Of a DNA stretch of 64,000 nucleotides, positions 11,417-23,312 are shown piece after piece. Source of the DNA: Eublepharis macularius (taxonomy: Eukaryota > Chordata > Lepidosauria > Squamata > Eublepharidae). The first letter of the stretch is position 1; each line of letters opens with the position of its first letter. The stretch lies in assembly GCF_028583425.1 (NCBI RefSeq), contig NC_072801.1, forward strand, positions 57,179,766 to 57,243,765. The letters run 5' to 3'. The notes under the pieces were generated by a model. The model was not told where the DNA came from. It ran no database searches and saw only the letters and a program-made list of their open reading frames with translations. The position numbers and the translations under genes are program-made.

Positions 11417-12771
11417 CTTCTTTTTGTGGACTTCTTTCACCAGCGAATGCCTTCCAGCTGAGGCAGCAGTGGACAGACAGAGTAATATAGCCAGGCGTGA
11501 GGAACTGATGCCAAATGCCCTCTTGAGTATATGTACTCTGCCCTCCCTGTCGTGACTCACCTGAATATACCCCAGGAAGTTGCCTGTTGCTATTGACTGG
11601 GGAATTATTCTGTTAAACTCTTCCTGGAAATGTAGCTAGAACTCATTAGAGTGGCAGGTTCCTTTCACTCCAGGAAGAAGAGGAGGTCTAGATGTCTGAG
11701 GAACAGCTACATTCATCAGAAGAGGGACGGGGCTGTTAAATCAAAGTGGGGGATGGGAGAAAGCCAGAAACCTGAAGTTTCTGAGAGGAAACCAGAGCCA
11801 AAGGTTTCCTCCCCATTTCCCTGAACAGTCCAAATTTCTGAGGTAGCACTACTGGTTGCTCTAATACTAGTTGCTCTGAGGTAAGGCAGTAGTCTCAGAT
11901 GATGGATTGGGAGGGGGGAGCTGACCTCACTATCACCACCTCTCCTTGTCTCTGTGGTTGTCATCAACAGTGTGCTACCCCAACTCACTTCCCACCTACC
12001 CCTAGTAGCCAGAGGAGCTAATATTCCTTCCTTCATCACTCCCAAACTCTCATGACCAATGGGGCTTCCAGAAGCCTGTCAATATGGCCCAATGAACATC
12101 CACCACTTGCCACTGTGCTTTAAAGAAGACCAGGGAATGAGGAAGGAAGGAGAGTTGGCAACTCCAGCTTCTAGGCAGGGACCGTGAGAGGCACTGGGGT
12201 GGCCATGAGAGGAGGGAACAGCTGGTGGGAGATGGCAATGGCAAGGGGTGGGGGTTAAGGACAACATTCTCCAGTTGAGTGCCACTGACTGGTTGTATTT
12301 CATTTGGATGAGAGGGCCCTGGCAATTTAAGGAGTAGCATTTCCTTTACTTCTAAGCAGTGCATAAAGTGGAGGCAATCTGGCAGACTTACACGGCAGAA
12401 GATTCCCACTGAAAGCAACTTGGATAGCCCCCAGGAGCCCCCCACACACACTTCAGCCATCAGGAACTCCAACTAGAAACTTCTCCTCTTTTTTCTGCCT
12501 CTTCCAGAGGGGTTGCTTGGGCCGAATCTAGACATGACACTTTTTAAAAAGTCAGGTCTAGGTTTCCTGAACCTGACTCTCTTCCCTCACAGCCGCACGG
12601 CAGCTGCAGGTAATGTTATTGCCAAAATCAGTGGGGGCCCAGTTCAGCTCAGAAGATGCCACAGTTTCGAGCCAAATGACATTCCCCATGGCATCATGTC
12701 TAGTTTGGCCCTGTGTTGCAAGCAAAAACCAAGGCAGAGTCTTGAGACACCTTAAACAGATTTACTGTGGC

Positions 12772-12989
12772 TAGGGTTGCCAGGTCCAGATTGGAAAATT
12801 CCTGGAGATCTGGGGGATGGAGCCTATAGAGGGCATAGTTTGAGGAAAAGAGGGGCCTTGGTGGGGTAGAATGGCATAGAGTTCACCTTCAGAGCAGCCA
12901 TTTTCTCCAGGGGAACTGATCTCTGTGGCCTGGAGATCAGTTGTGATTCCAGGAGATCTCCAGTTAGCATCTGGAGGCTGGAAACCCTA
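12772..12989. mobile_element. hAT-type MITE, TAGGGTTGCC family
   Basis: The termini are TAGGGTTGCCAGG and CTGGAAACCCTA. The flanks ACTGTGGC (12764-12771) and ACTGTGGG (12990-12997) are an 8-bp target duplication with one mismatch. The interior carries GCAGCCATTTTCTCCAGGGG. A second clear copy is at 37,193. Confidence 0.88.
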
Positions 12990-13026
12990 ACTGTGGGCTA
13001 TTGTAGGCTAGAGCCCATAGATAAGT

Positions 13027-13250
13027 GCATGTGTGTAAAGCGCTGTCAAGTCACAGCTGTCTTATGGCAACCCTCTGCTGGGGGTTTTTAAGGTAAGAGA
13101 CTAACAGAGGTGGTTCACCATTGCCATTACCTTCCTCTGCATAGCAAACCTGATCTTCCTTGGTAGACTCCCATCCAAGTGCTAATCAGAGCTGCTTAAC
13201 TTCCAAGATCCAATGAAATCGGGCTAGCCGGGGCCATCTAGGTCAGAGCT
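13027..13250 (-). repeat. 5S rRNA-derived SINE (5S-Sauria type)
   Basis: On the minus strand the right-hand part reads like the 5S internal promoter region (ATTGGATCTTGGAAG, TTAGCACTTGGATGGGAG). It continues into GGAAGGTAATGGCAATGGTG and a tail near TCTTTCTTATGGCAACC. A second copy follows in the same orientation. Confidence 0.8.
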
Positions 13251-13257
13251 ACAATTA

Positions 13258-13458
13258 GGTATTATCAAATCGTAAGTGAGTTATGGCAACCGCTTGTTGG
13301 GTTTTCAAGGCAACAGAGAATCAGAGGTGGTTTGCCAATGCCTACCTCTGTATAGCAATCCTAGTCTTTCTTGGTGGTCTCCTGTCCACGTACTAACTGG
13401 GGCGGATCCAGCTTAGCTTCCAAGCTCTGATGAGACTGGGTTAGTCTGGCCTGAGAGT
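13258..13458 (-). repeat. 5S rRNA-derived SINE, second copy
   Basis: This has the same structure and orientation as the preceding copy, including GTTAGTACGTGGACAGGAG on the minus strand and the GGCAAACCACCTCTG motif. The two are separated by a few bases only. Confidence 0.78.
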
Positions 13459-13675
13459 ATAAACCATGAAAAACATGAGCAGTGCCCATGAAATGCAAAA
13501 GACAATTCTGTGACAATTCTGTGTAGAACACTCCAAAGTATGCAAGAGTACTACAGCGACCAGCCTCTGTTTCATGCCAATAGCTAACTGCTGTCTCACG
13601 TGTTCTCACTTCTGTCTGCTTCCTGCCCTTAGCTGGAAAGATCACAACTAACCCCAATGCTGACGGTGGAAAGAT

Positions 13676-13880
13676 TTTGTTTATTTAGTACATTTTTATC
13701 CCGCCCTTCTTCCACAGAGCTCACAGTGGCATATGTTGCTCTCATTTCCTCCATTTTAATCACACAACAAACCTGAGAGGTAGGCTAGGCTAAGAGAGAG
13801 TGATTGACCCAAAGTTACCCAGCAAGCTTTGTTGACAGTGGGGAATTTAACTTGGTTCTCTCAGACCCAATAACTACTAC
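13676..13880 (-). repeat. tRNA-derived SINE with LINE-like tail, reverse
   Basis: On the plus strand it begins TTTATTTAGTACATTTTTATCC and CCGCCCTTC, runs through ACAACAAACCTGAGAGGTAG and ends in a degraded tRNA-like part. It resembles other reversed SINEs in the window. Confidence 0.6.
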
Positions 13881-14324
13881 AGCTTGCTGGTTTCTCGTTG
13901 GTGAATTCCCCACTGATCACACATCAGGGCATGGGCCAGTGAATCAGTTTGAAAATATGACTTCAGCATGGCTAAGAGGCAATTGCCAAGCAATGGAATT
14001 TAACAGAAAATCAGGCCTGGTTATCCTTGTAACAGAAAAGCTATGTCTGGGCTGTACCCAGCTGTCAATTACAAGATGAAGCTAACAAGTATTTTTTTTC
14101 CTGGTTTTGATCTCTTTATTATTATTGTGATAGTTTATATTACCATTTAGCATTCTTATTGCTGTTTTGAAGCTGTTCTTATTAGCATCAATCTCTTTTA
14201 TGGCTGCTATATTATTATGTGGTTCTTCATGGTTTGATCTGGTTTGAGGCCAACCAGATGCCCCCAAAGGCCCACAAGCAAAGGTAAAGAGGCCAAAATG
14301 TCCCCCTTTTGATGTCTAAGAGCA

Positions 14325-14562
14325 GAACCACAAGTGACAAAAGGCACAGGTTGGACACTTGTCAGCTTCCCTCAAGTTTTGATGGGAAATGTAGGCAGCT
14401 TGGCGGAATGTTGGACAAGTGACAGTTGAAAAGTCCATTGGACAGCAGTCGGAGAGCCAAGCTGCGAGACCAGGATGTCTACATTTTCCATCAAAACTTG
14501 AGGGAAGCTGACAAGTGTCCAATCTGTGCCTTTTGTCACTTGTGGTTCTGCTCTAAAGCAAC
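14325..14562. mobile_element. Palindromic MITE (GCCAAGCTACAAGTGA-related)
   Basis: The left end AGAGCAGAACCACAAGTGAC pairs with the right end GTCACTTGTGGTTCTGCTCT. Inside, CAGCTTCCCTCAAGTTTTGA pairs with TCAAAACTTGAGGGAAGCTG. The same internal words occur in the copy near 28.6 kb. Confidence 0.75.
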
Positions 14563-14700
14563 AGGTGTTCAGATATATACTGCTACTGATGAGGGAAGCT
14601 CTGTTTGGCCATCTAGCTAATGTGCTTTAACATTATCTTTTTTATACATTGGTAGTCACCTTGGAGCTTCTCTAGGCAGGAGCTGAGGAATAAAAATTCC

Positions 14701-15017
14701 TTAAATAGGGAGCCCCATGGCGCAGAGTGGTAAGCTGCAGTACTGCAGCCCAAGCTCTGCTCATGACCTGAGTTCGATCCCGGCGGAAGCTGGGTTCAAA
14801 TAGCTGGCTCAAGGTTGACTCGGCCTTCCATCCTTCCGAGGTTGGTAAAATGAGTACCCAATTTCCTGGGGATAAAGTGTAGATGACTGGGGAAGGCAAT
14901 GGCAAACCACCCCGTAACAAAAAGGCTGCCAAGAAAACATTGTAATGCAAAGTTCCCCTACGGGTCAGTAATGGCTCGGTGCTCGCACAGGGGACTACTT
15001 TTACCTTTTACCTCATC
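14701..15017 (+). repeat. tRNA-derived SINE, 'GGCGCAGAGTGGTAAGC' family
   Basis: It has a clear A-box (TGGCGCAGAGTGGTAAGC) and B-box (GAGTTCGATCCC), then a body with TTCCGAGGTTGGTAAAATGA and GGCAATGGCAAACCACC. It ends ACTTTTACCTTTTACC. It is well preserved, hence fairly young. Confidence 0.85.
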
Positions 15018-15818
15018 ACCTTGGAGCTTTTCTAGGCAGGAGCTGAGGAATAAAAATTCCTTAAATATATAACATGATTTTATGCTCTAATAAGCACTGT
15101 ACAACACGGGCTCTTGTATACTGCACCTACACTTTATGTACCAGCTTTTGTAAGATTAAAGCAATACTTAAGGATACAACACACTGATAAATGCCACAGT
15201 GCTGTATAATTTCACAATAAAACTAAATATATCTTTAAAAAACCCTGATAGCAATCCAAATTATCTCAAATGACAATAAAATGAGACTAGTGATAAAAGT
15301 AACCCCTACAATAAAAACAAAACAAGTTTTCAGAAAGAAGTGGTAAACTGTAACAGCTAACAGAAGCCTTGAGAAAAGGAAGTCTTTGCCTGAGGCTAAA
15401 ATTCATTAAGGAAACCTACTCCCATTTTAGGGTTGCCAACTGAGCATTTGCAACAGTATAGAGACTTGGGGGAGGGCAACAATATAATTGGCTTCAAGAC
15501 AATGTCACTCACATTACTTCTGGTGCAAGCTGTATGGTAAAACCATGGAGTCTGGGGTGAAACCTAGTGTGTTGCCCCAAAACTTAGACAACACTTCCAA
15601 TCTTGCACTGTAAGTGACATTGTAGCCCTAATTTGTTTCCACTGCTCCACGGAGCAGCAGCAGTGGGGCAGGGGTGCTGAGTATGTCTTCTGCCAAAGCA
15701 GGTTACTTGGCACCTCGTATGAACCTCCCCAGCCCCTGCAATCATCTTCAGGGGCTCTTCTTTGAGTGTCCTCACTGTCTGAGGTTAAATGGGTGGCAAC
15801 CCAAGACAGGGCCTTCTT

Positions 15819-16002
15819 GGGCCATTTTCACACATCTTTAAAATAGTGTGATACAAAGGCTGTTGGCTTCCTCGCACGATTTTTGACACCATCCGTGATG
15901 ATGGTACTTTCGTGGATGCCTGCCTCCAATTTGTTAACACGTGAGGAAGCTGGCAGCCTTCCATGAGTATCGTACTATTTTAAAGATGTGTGAAAACAGC
16001 CT
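15819..16002. mobile_element. Palindromic MITE, GGCCATTTTCACAC end type
   Basis: The ends are GGGCCATTTTCACACATCTT and AAGATGTGTGAAAACAGCC. Internal arms (GTTGGCTTCCTCGCACG / CGTGAGGAAGCTGGCAGCC) also pair. It is related in layout to 7,834. Confidence 0.7.
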
Positions 16003-16129
16003 TGGTTGGGACACCAAAATCATGAAAGTTAATCCCTTAGGACATTTGGCTCTACCCATCTATCATCTTCAGCCAGTGAGTGAAGACATACCTGTTTCGT
16101 TTGGCGTTATTTCACTGACACGCCTTTCA

Positions 16130-16300
16130 GTTTAGTGTGTTTTGTTTAAGTGTTCTTGTGTTTTCTTTATTTGCTTTGCCTGTTGTTTTTAATTGTTTTT
16201 ATAATTTGTATTTTTAAAAGCTTGTTTTAATGGTTTTGATTGTTCATCACCTTGGGGACCCTGCTGCGAAGAAAGTGTATTAAATAAATGAAAAAAAAGT
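16130..16300 (+). repeat. 3' tail of an interspersed element
   Basis: An AT-rich run (TTGTTTTTAATTGTTTTTAT) is followed by CATCACCTTGGGGACCCTG and a TTAAATAAATGAAAA end. Similar tails lie at about 27,935 and 31,000. The family was not identified. Confidence 0.45.
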
Positions 16301-16900
16301 TTTATCATTGAGGTGTAACAATCAAAAAGTCCTTGTCTCTGTAACACTCACCTACCTAACTTCCAATGGTGGAGGCATGCACACTAAAAGCTTCCCTCGC
16401 AGATCTCAGCTGACAGGCAAGTCTGTCATGAAATAGGCCTAAAGATAGCCTTAGGCCATGCATTCTCCTTCAGTCTAACCTACTTTACAGAATTATTGTG
16501 AAAGAAAAGAACAGGGTTTAGCATATATATTGTGCTGAGGTCCCTGGGTGAAGGACAGAACAAAAATCTAATGAATAAGTACATTTAAAGGGCAGTCTTC
16601 CAAATCCTCCAGTCTTCAAAGGCATTTGTTAGAGAGGAACAAGTTCTTAAATTGGGCTTAGAGGCAAATCGGCTACCAGCCTATCAGTGCAATCTTAGAG
16701 TCTCTCTACATGAGACATCTTACACAGGGATGCTCAAGTGTAGGGAGATGCAATGTTAGCCGGGAAGCGTAGGATAGTTTTAAAAGACAGAGCCTGCAGA
16801 GAGAGCTCCTCAGAGGGTTTGTTAATTTCATCACCTCTCTGAAGGGTCTGTCAATTTAACATTCCCCCCCATCCGTGTAAAATGTCTCGTGTAGAAATCC
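16300..16900. other. No gene; possible degraded MITE at about 16.70-16.88 kb
   Basis: The only recognisable content is a word run (GCAATGTTAGCCGGGAAGC, CTCAGAGGGTTTGTTAATTT) shared with the palindromic element at 55,446. Confidence 0.4.
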
Positions 16901-16904
16901 AGAG

Positions 16905-17105
16905 GAGTTAGTCATGTTAATCTGTAGTAGCAACATAGTAGAGTCCAGTAGTACCTTTAAGACTAACCAACTTTATTATAGCATAAGCTTTTGAGAGCCA
17001 CAACTCTCTTCATCATGTATCTGACAAAGAGAGCTGTCTCAGCTGTGGCTCTCAAAAGCTTATATAAAGTTGGTTAGTCTTAAAGGTGCTACTGGACTCT
17101 CTACT
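16905..17105. repeat. Inverted pair of 'CTTTAAGACTAACCAA' repeat tails
   Basis: A left arm with GAGTCCAGTAGTACCTTTAA and CTAACCAACTTTATTATAGC faces a right arm with TATAAAGTTGGTTAGTCTTA and GTGCTACTGGACTCT. This is the 3' end of an interspersed retroelement in head-to-head arrangement. The family is uncertain (LINE or Penelope-like). Confidence 0.65.
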
Positions 17106-17109
17106 CTTA

Positions 17110-18305
17110 AAAAGGTGACACTCTTCTAAATCTATTGAAGCCAATGGACTTGTAAGGGTGTTACCTGGCATAGGATCGCACTGCAAATCTCTAAACATTG
17201 AAAATCCATGTCATTGGGACCTGAAAGTAACCTGAAAACTATCTTTGCTCCAATTATAGCTTCTCACCAGCTATGGAAAAAACACACACATTGAACACAT
17301 TACTGTAATCCATCCCGGAAGTCATCAGAAGGCACATAAGCGTGACTAAATTTCAAGGAAAAGCCACTGCTGGCAAACCACATTGATTAATCAGCTTCTT
17401 TTCTGTTTTCAGTGATTCGTCTGTTTATTTGCTGTTGCTATTTGTGCTTTGCTCCTTTTCATTACATCCTATTGGCCAGCCCTTCCTTCTTTCACCTGAT
17501 GTGCTTTTGTTTAATGACAATTGCAACATCTGAAACAAACAAAGAGGAAATGCCTCCAGTTCACACATACCTTGTGGTCTTTCTGTCTTGAAATCAGAGG
17601 CAATGCAAAACAGTTCTCAGTTGCTTTAATATCTTTCATTGCTAATTCCACCTTTTGGAGATTAAAGGTAGGAACAGTCTTGTAGAAAGCCCTGTTGACT
17701 TATTTCAAAAAATTCTGGAGATCATGTTTTAAAAATACTGGAGATAATTATCACAGTAAATAATGTATTATTTTATCCTACTTGTCCTTCAAGGAGCTCA
17801 GAGTGATGCAAATTTCTCCTGCTATTTTGTCCTATGCAGTTTTCGGCATAGTAGGTTTCCCCATATTCTCCCTACCATAATCCCCATGGTGACCATTCTC
17901 CCACCCCAGACACCACCAATGAAAGATCTTTTTTTGAATTCTTTAAGAGCTGGTAATTAACACACTGATATACCATTGTATCTGTATGTCAATTACCTTT
18001 TGTGGTGCAAAAGCTCTGCTGCTCCATGAATGCCACTCTGTTAAGCCCACCAAGAAGTCTTAAGTACCAAACATCACCCAAGTTTCTACCCAGCAACACA
18101 CTGTTCTCCCAGCCAACCAAACATCTCCCTCTTTTGGCACTACTGCCGCCAACTGGCCGTTTTAGGAATTATCCCTTAAGAGGGCTGGTGCTCCCAGCTC
18201 CCCTTTCCATGTTACTGTACTAAGGCCCCTCCTTATGCCTGCATCTCCTGCTACTCAGCAATTGGTTACCTTGGGACCCATTTACCATATTTGTGCGCTC
18301 TTGAG
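17110..18305. other. Nothing recognised
   Basis: There are no exons with plausible splice sites and no repeat I can name. Base composition becomes GC-rich only at the Ngaro boundary (about 18,306). Confidence 0.45.
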
Positions 18306-18592
18306 GAAGGCAAGGCCCCCCTGCCTTACAGGGGGGCCTGTTTTGCCGCCGACGGGGCCGGGCGGGAGACTCGCAGCAGGCTTCCTGGTCACGGGCATCC
18401 TTCCGGCTCCCGACGGGGCCCGCGACCAATGGCTTTGAATTCCGGGCGCCCAATCACGGGCACCCGGATTCGTTGCAAGGGGCAGGGCTGGTGCACGCCG
18501 CAGCCATGGGGTCTCCCCTCTGGTCCGGCGGGGGGTTTAAATTGCGCCACCGCCCCACCTTGCCCCAGTCTGCGCCGGCCTTCTCTCACCCT
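18306..18592 (+). repeat. Ngaro A repeat, first copy
   Basis: About 285 bp is repeated in the same orientation at 23,804-24,090. It begins with a strong hairpin (GGCAAGGCCCCCCTG / CAGGGGGGCC) and ends at GCCTTCTCTC. Split direct repeats of this kind are the hallmark of Ngaro/PAT-type elements. Confidence 0.8.
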
Positions 18593-19119
18593 CGGACGAT
18601 CAGAGCAGCACAAAGACCGGAGCAGGGAAGCACGCGGTTGTGGCAGGGTGAAGTGCGAGCTGAGCTTCGTCCCTGCGCAGCCCGGGCGCACCAGATCCCT
18701 TCAGCTCCGGCGAAGAGGAGGTGGAGCAGAGGACGTCGGGGAAGCGGAGAGCGTCGAGGGCAAGTCCCAGCGAGAGGAGGAGAGCTGAGACCAGCGGCGG
18801 AGGACTTTGGGAGCTCTCGTCAGCAGGGAGGAGGAGAGCGACGAGCGTCGAGTTCAAGCGCCAGCGAGAGGAGGAGAGTGACCAGCGAGAGCAAAACCTC
18901 AGCAGGAAGCGGGAAGGCGGCGAACGGCGAGGGGACGAGCTGAGAGCTCGGTATCCCCCCCCACCTTCCTCGTGCGTAGGGGAGGCAAGCTCTGAGCCAG
19001 TGCCACTTCCCTCATCAGAAAGCACCAGAGGGGCTTCGTAGGCGGGGGAAGGGAGCTTCCACAGCAGCGCTCGCTGCAGCTAAGCAAAGCAGGCGGTGGT
19101 GCTTATATTAAAGGTTGGG

Positions 19120-20650
19120 AGATGGCTCCGAAGGGGAAAAGGGCTGGAAATGGGGGCTCTCAGGGGAAAAAGGCAGCCGGGGGGCCCAAACCGCGGGCCA
19201 GTCGCCCCTCGCCGAGGGTTCCCTCTCGCAGGGAGAAGGGTGGAGGGGTCAGCGAGGCCAGAGCCACCCAGGGCCAGCGAAAGCCCAGCAGGCCCGCTAA
19301 GCCTCATGCAGCCACTGCAAGGGCAGGCATGGTGAAAGGGGCCTCTAAGCGGGTGGCTGGGGAGAAGACCAGCTCTAAGCCAGCCCAGGCTGGCGGGGGG
19401 GGCTGCAAAAAGGAAGGGGCCGCAGCCCAGGGCAGGAGGGCAGGAAGCGGGGTCTGGCCCTGAGTCTACTGGCGCACTTCAAAATATCGCACGCGCACTG
19501 GAGCTCCTCACGGCTCGCGTGGACAGCCTGGGGAGCTCTGGGCTGGAGGTGGCCGGGGCCCCGCCTGCCCTCATTCTGGGCAAGATCCCTCAGCCCAAGG
19601 CCAGCAGGCCAAGTAGGAAGAAAGCAGCAACTCGCAGGCAGAGGGCCGACTCTCCGTCCAGCTCAGAGGAGGCCAGCAGCCGAGAGCGCCGCCGCCCAAG
19701 TAAGAGGAGGAAGTCTTCCCGTAGGAGGAGCAGCCATCGCGGTCGGCGCGAAGAGTCAGACAGCGACTGGAGCTCAGGTGAGTCTTCCTCGTCGGAGGAC
19801 GAGGCCCTTGGGGGGGACTATTGGGAGGTGGCGGCCGGGGTCCCGGGTCTCCCCGTCTGGGCCCGGCGGCGCAGGGCCCGGGGTGCGAACGGGGAGGGCG
19901 CCCCCTGCGAGGTGTGGGGCTCGGAAGGGGATCCCCCTGGGGCTTCATTCATTGATGACGAGGACCCCCCCGGGATCCACCTTGCCCGCAAGGTCCGCAA
20001 TCGAATATTAGACGGGTATTACGTGGACGTCTTGTCCCTGCTAAGGCCTGAGGCGGAGGACGGGCGGTCCAGCCCCCCCTCAAAGCGCAGCAAAAGACGG
20101 GAGAAGAAGGAATTGGCTGAGCGTTCCTTTTCGAATTGGCTTGAGGGTTTTACTGTGTACATGGGGGTCGTGCAAGCGGCCTACCCGGACAGGGGTTGGC
20201 ATTTATCTAACCATTTGGGCAATGTGCTCCGGGCCCGGGCCTTGGCTGGGGAGAACGCGGCCATGGATTATGACGAGGCCTTCCAAAAGAGGGCCTCCCA
20301 CAATCCGAGGGCCAGGTGGGATTTGATCAGCCAGAAGCTATGGCTCTGGCTGGTGGGTCCCCATATGAAGGGGAAGGGAGACCCCCCCCCCCGCACTGGG
20401 CGTTGGGCCCCACGGCGGGATAGATCCCGCGGCCTGTGCTGGGAATACAACCAGGGCAGGTGTCACCGCTCGAAATGCCGTTTCGAGCACAACTGTGATG
20501 CATGCGGGGGCCCTCATTCTCGCCCGTCCTGCCCCCGTGGGCAAGCGGCTCCGCAGCCCTTTCGTGGTGGCCGGTCCTCCAGCAATGCCTCTCGCAAGGA
20601 CGGAGGACTGGCCTCTAGCACCTCCCAAGGAGCAGGTGCCGGTAACTGAC
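19120..20650 (+). mobile_element. Ngaro gag-like region
   Basis: The encoded region is basic and Ser/Arg-rich, then acidic, and ends in a cysteine/histidine cluster (CWEYNQGRC, KCRFEH, CDACGGPH). That cluster is typical of DIRS-order gag-like proteins and probably binds nucleic acid. Its 3' end overlaps the following RT region in another frame, an arrangement the order uses. It is treated as part of a fossil element. Confidence 0.7.
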
Positions 20651-21856
20651 CCCCCTCTTGGGCAGCTTGGCCTTGCCCACACCCCGGTCCGGCTCCAGGC
20701 CCTCACTCCTCTCCTGGCACGTTACCCTGACCGCTCCGCGGCCAGGTTCCTTTTGGAAGGGTTTTCCTATGGATTCAAGTTCCAAGGGAGGTGGTATTTC
20801 GACAAGGCCATGCCCATGGGCTGCGCAGTCGCATGCGCTGCCTTTGAAACCTTTAGCACCTTCCTGGAATGGGTGGCCAAGGATCGCATGGGGTCCCCCC
20901 TCGTCTGTCACTATCTTGATGATTTTTTGATAATTGCTCCCCTTGGCACCTCGGCTTGTGCAGACCACCTCAGGGTTTTCCAAGACATGGCAGCGGAATT
21001 GGGGGTCCCCCTCGCCCAGGATAAGACCGAAGGCCCCGCGGCGCGGCTCACGTATTTGGGTATTGAGCTGGATTTGCTGGCCGGGGTTTCCAGGCTCCCG
21101 GGGGACAAGCTGTCCCGCCTCAGAAATCTCTTAGCGGGTCTTCTGCACCGTAAGAAGTGCACTCTAAGGGAAATCCAATGAGTCATTGGGCATTTGAACT
21201 TCGCTTGCAGGGTCATCTCCCCAGGCAGGGCCTTCTGTGCCCGCCTCTCCAGGGCGTGCAGAGGGGTCAGTGCCCCCCATCATCACGTCAGGCTCACCAA
21301 GGGCATGAAGGCAGACCTCTGTGTGTGGCTCAGCTTTCTGAGAAGGTTCAACGGGGTCGCCATTTGGCAATCCCCATTGGATCTGGGGGATGACCTGCAG
21401 GTCCACTCTGATGCGGCCGGGAGCCTGGGGTTCGGGGTTTACTTCAAGGGACGCTGGTGTGCTCAGCACTGGCCCCCCCATTGGGCCAGATCAGGCATCC
21501 TCAGGGATCTCACCTTTTTGGAATTGTTCCCCATTCTGGTAGCGGTTACCATCTGGGGTGGCCTCCTGCGGAACCGCCGGGTCACCTTCTGGTGCGACAA
21601 TCTGGCCTCGGTCAGGGTCATCAACAGGCAGTCATCTCGCTCTGAGCGGGTCATGCGGCTCATCCGCCGGTTTGTGTTGTGTTGCCTTAGTACTAACGTC
21701 ACCTTTTCAGCGCAGCATATAGCAGGCGTCGATAACGGCCTGGCGGACGCATTATCTCGCTTCCAGATGGAGAGGTTCTTCAGCCTGGCCCCGGAGGCGC
21801 GGCGCACTCCCGACCCTTTCCCGGAGGAGCTCTGGACGATTGGCACACCGCCATAA
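20650..21856 (+). mobile_element. Ngaro reverse transcriptase and RNase H region
   Basis: RT hallmarks are MGCAVACAAFETF and the active-site YLDDF, followed by the LTYLGIELD thumb-side motif. The RNase H part follows, with VHSDAAGSLGFG, FLELFPI, FWCDNLASV and the DNGLADALSR signature. This order (RT then RH, with no DDE integrase or protease) is that of DIRS elements. Confidence 0.85.
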
Positions 21857-22755
21857 TGCAGGGAGTATTGAGTTCCGTGGCCCCGTTCACGTTGCGGGCG
21901 TATTCCGCTGCGGCCGCTAGGTTCCTGGCCTTTTCCACCGGATGTGGGGAGAAGGGGTCATGGCCCACATCTCAAGCCATGGTTCTCCGCTACCTGGGGC
22001 ATCTGCGCAATCTGGGGCGCGCTCCTCGGACCATGCGCAGGGATCTCGCTGCCATCTCCTTCTTTAGCAAGGCGGCGGGCTTCCCAGACCCTTGTGACTG
22101 CTTCCTCGCACGGCGTGCAGTGGAGGGCTGGTCCCGCTTGGCCCCACCACAGCGTGATCACAGGCGGCCCATTACTCTGAGCATCCTCGGGCGTATCATG
22201 AGGGCGGTCCCCAGGCTGTGTAAGTCCTCTTACGAGGCCCAGCTTTTCCGCACAGCCTTCATCCTGGCCTTTTACGGGGCTTTCAGGGTTAGCGAGCTGG
22301 TGCCTGGGTCGAGGGCGGACTTCTCCGGCCGCGCCGTGGCCCCCGCAGATGTCTCTTGGTCCCACCAGCGGGTGTCTATCAGGCTCCGGTGTTCTAAAGC
22401 AGATCAGCGGGGGAAGGGGCACATCATCTGCCTGCGGGCTTCGCGGGGGCGGTCCCTGTGCCCAGTCCAGGCAGTTGGGCAGTTCTTGACGCTCCGGCCC
22501 CCCCTCCCTGGGCCATTTTTGATCCACAGGGATGGGTCCCCCCTCTCCCGGTACCAGTTCTCTGCGATCCTGAGGGCCGCTGTGCAGTCGTGCGGTTTGC
22601 TAGCACGGGATTTTGGGACCCACTCCTTCCGTATAGGGGCGGCCACAGTTGCGGCCGATTTGGGCCTCCCCGCAAAAGCCATCCAGGCCATCGGTCACTG
22701 GCGCTCGGGGGCCTTCAGGACTTACATTCGTCCCACACTTGGGCCATCTCATTGA
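21856..22755 (+). mobile_element. Ngaro tyrosine recombinase region
   Basis: About 300 residues in one frame. There is an N-terminal SAM-like domain (FTLRAYSAAAARFLAF) and a catalytic domain with AFRVSEL, HSFRIGAAT and GHWRSGAFRTYIRP, the Arg, His-x-x-Arg, His and Tyr boxes of tyrosine recombinases. In DIRS elements this enzyme replaces the integrase and inserts a circular cDNA. Confidence 0.85.
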
Positions 22756-22769
22756 GGCTGTTGCTCCTT

Positions 22770-23312
22770 AAGTTCCATGTTTCAGGTTCCAGGAGGTCGG
22801 TTTGGTTATGTGGCCACAGCATTGTCCATTGGGCGGGGAAGTATGCCGAGTCATCTGGCTGGGGGGCCCACCTGGGCCTGGAGGATCGTCTTCAGCTTCA
22901 CTGGATGGGAGTCCGCGGCATGTGTTGGGAGGCCCTAGTTCCCACCCTTCTGCATCAGGCGCGTCGCTTAGGCCCTCCGGACGCAATCGTCATCCAGCTC
23001 AGAGAAAACGATTTGGGCACACGAGAGGGCCCAGAGTTGCGGCGGGCCATGTGCGCCGACTTGGACTATCTCCGTGGAGTCTTCCCTGATGCCTTCTTCC
23101 TCTGGTCGGACCTTCTCCAGAGGCGAGCTTGGCGGGGGGCCCGGTGCCCTAAGAAGATCGATGGAGTCAGGCAGAAGCTGGCAAGAGCCATGGGGAATTT
23201 CATCTCAGAAATCGGCGGCTGCCTCATTACCCACTGGGACATTTCTCACCAACTGGCCCCCCTGTTCCGGCCGGACGGGGTTCATCTGTCAAGCTGGGGT
23301 ATGGACATTTAG
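22770..23312 (+). mobile_element. Ngaro SGNH-hydrolase region
   Basis: The translation shows the block order of SGNH/GDSL hydrolases: VWLCGHSIVHW (block I), VIQLRENDL (block III) and DGVHLSSWGMDI (block V with Asp-x-x-His). An SGNH hydrolase downstream of the recombinase is known from Ngaro elements of several animals. Its role is unknown; a lipid or carbohydrate esterase activity has been suggested for such accessory domains. Confidence 0.75.

Noticed and set aside
14701-14790. Possible tRNA gene (clear A- and B-box)
   Set aside because: It continues into a SINE body with a known layout and lacks a full cloverleaf; it is a tRNA-derived SINE.
18291-19090. Several 60-165 residue frames on both strands in the Ngaro leader
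   Set aside because: GC-rich sequence keeps many frames open by chance. No conserved motif is seen, and the A repeat itself explains part of it.
21958-22527. A 189-residue minus-strand frame opposite the recombinase
   Set aside because: It is the shadow of the recombinase coding frame; the proline-rich content follows from GC-rich codons.
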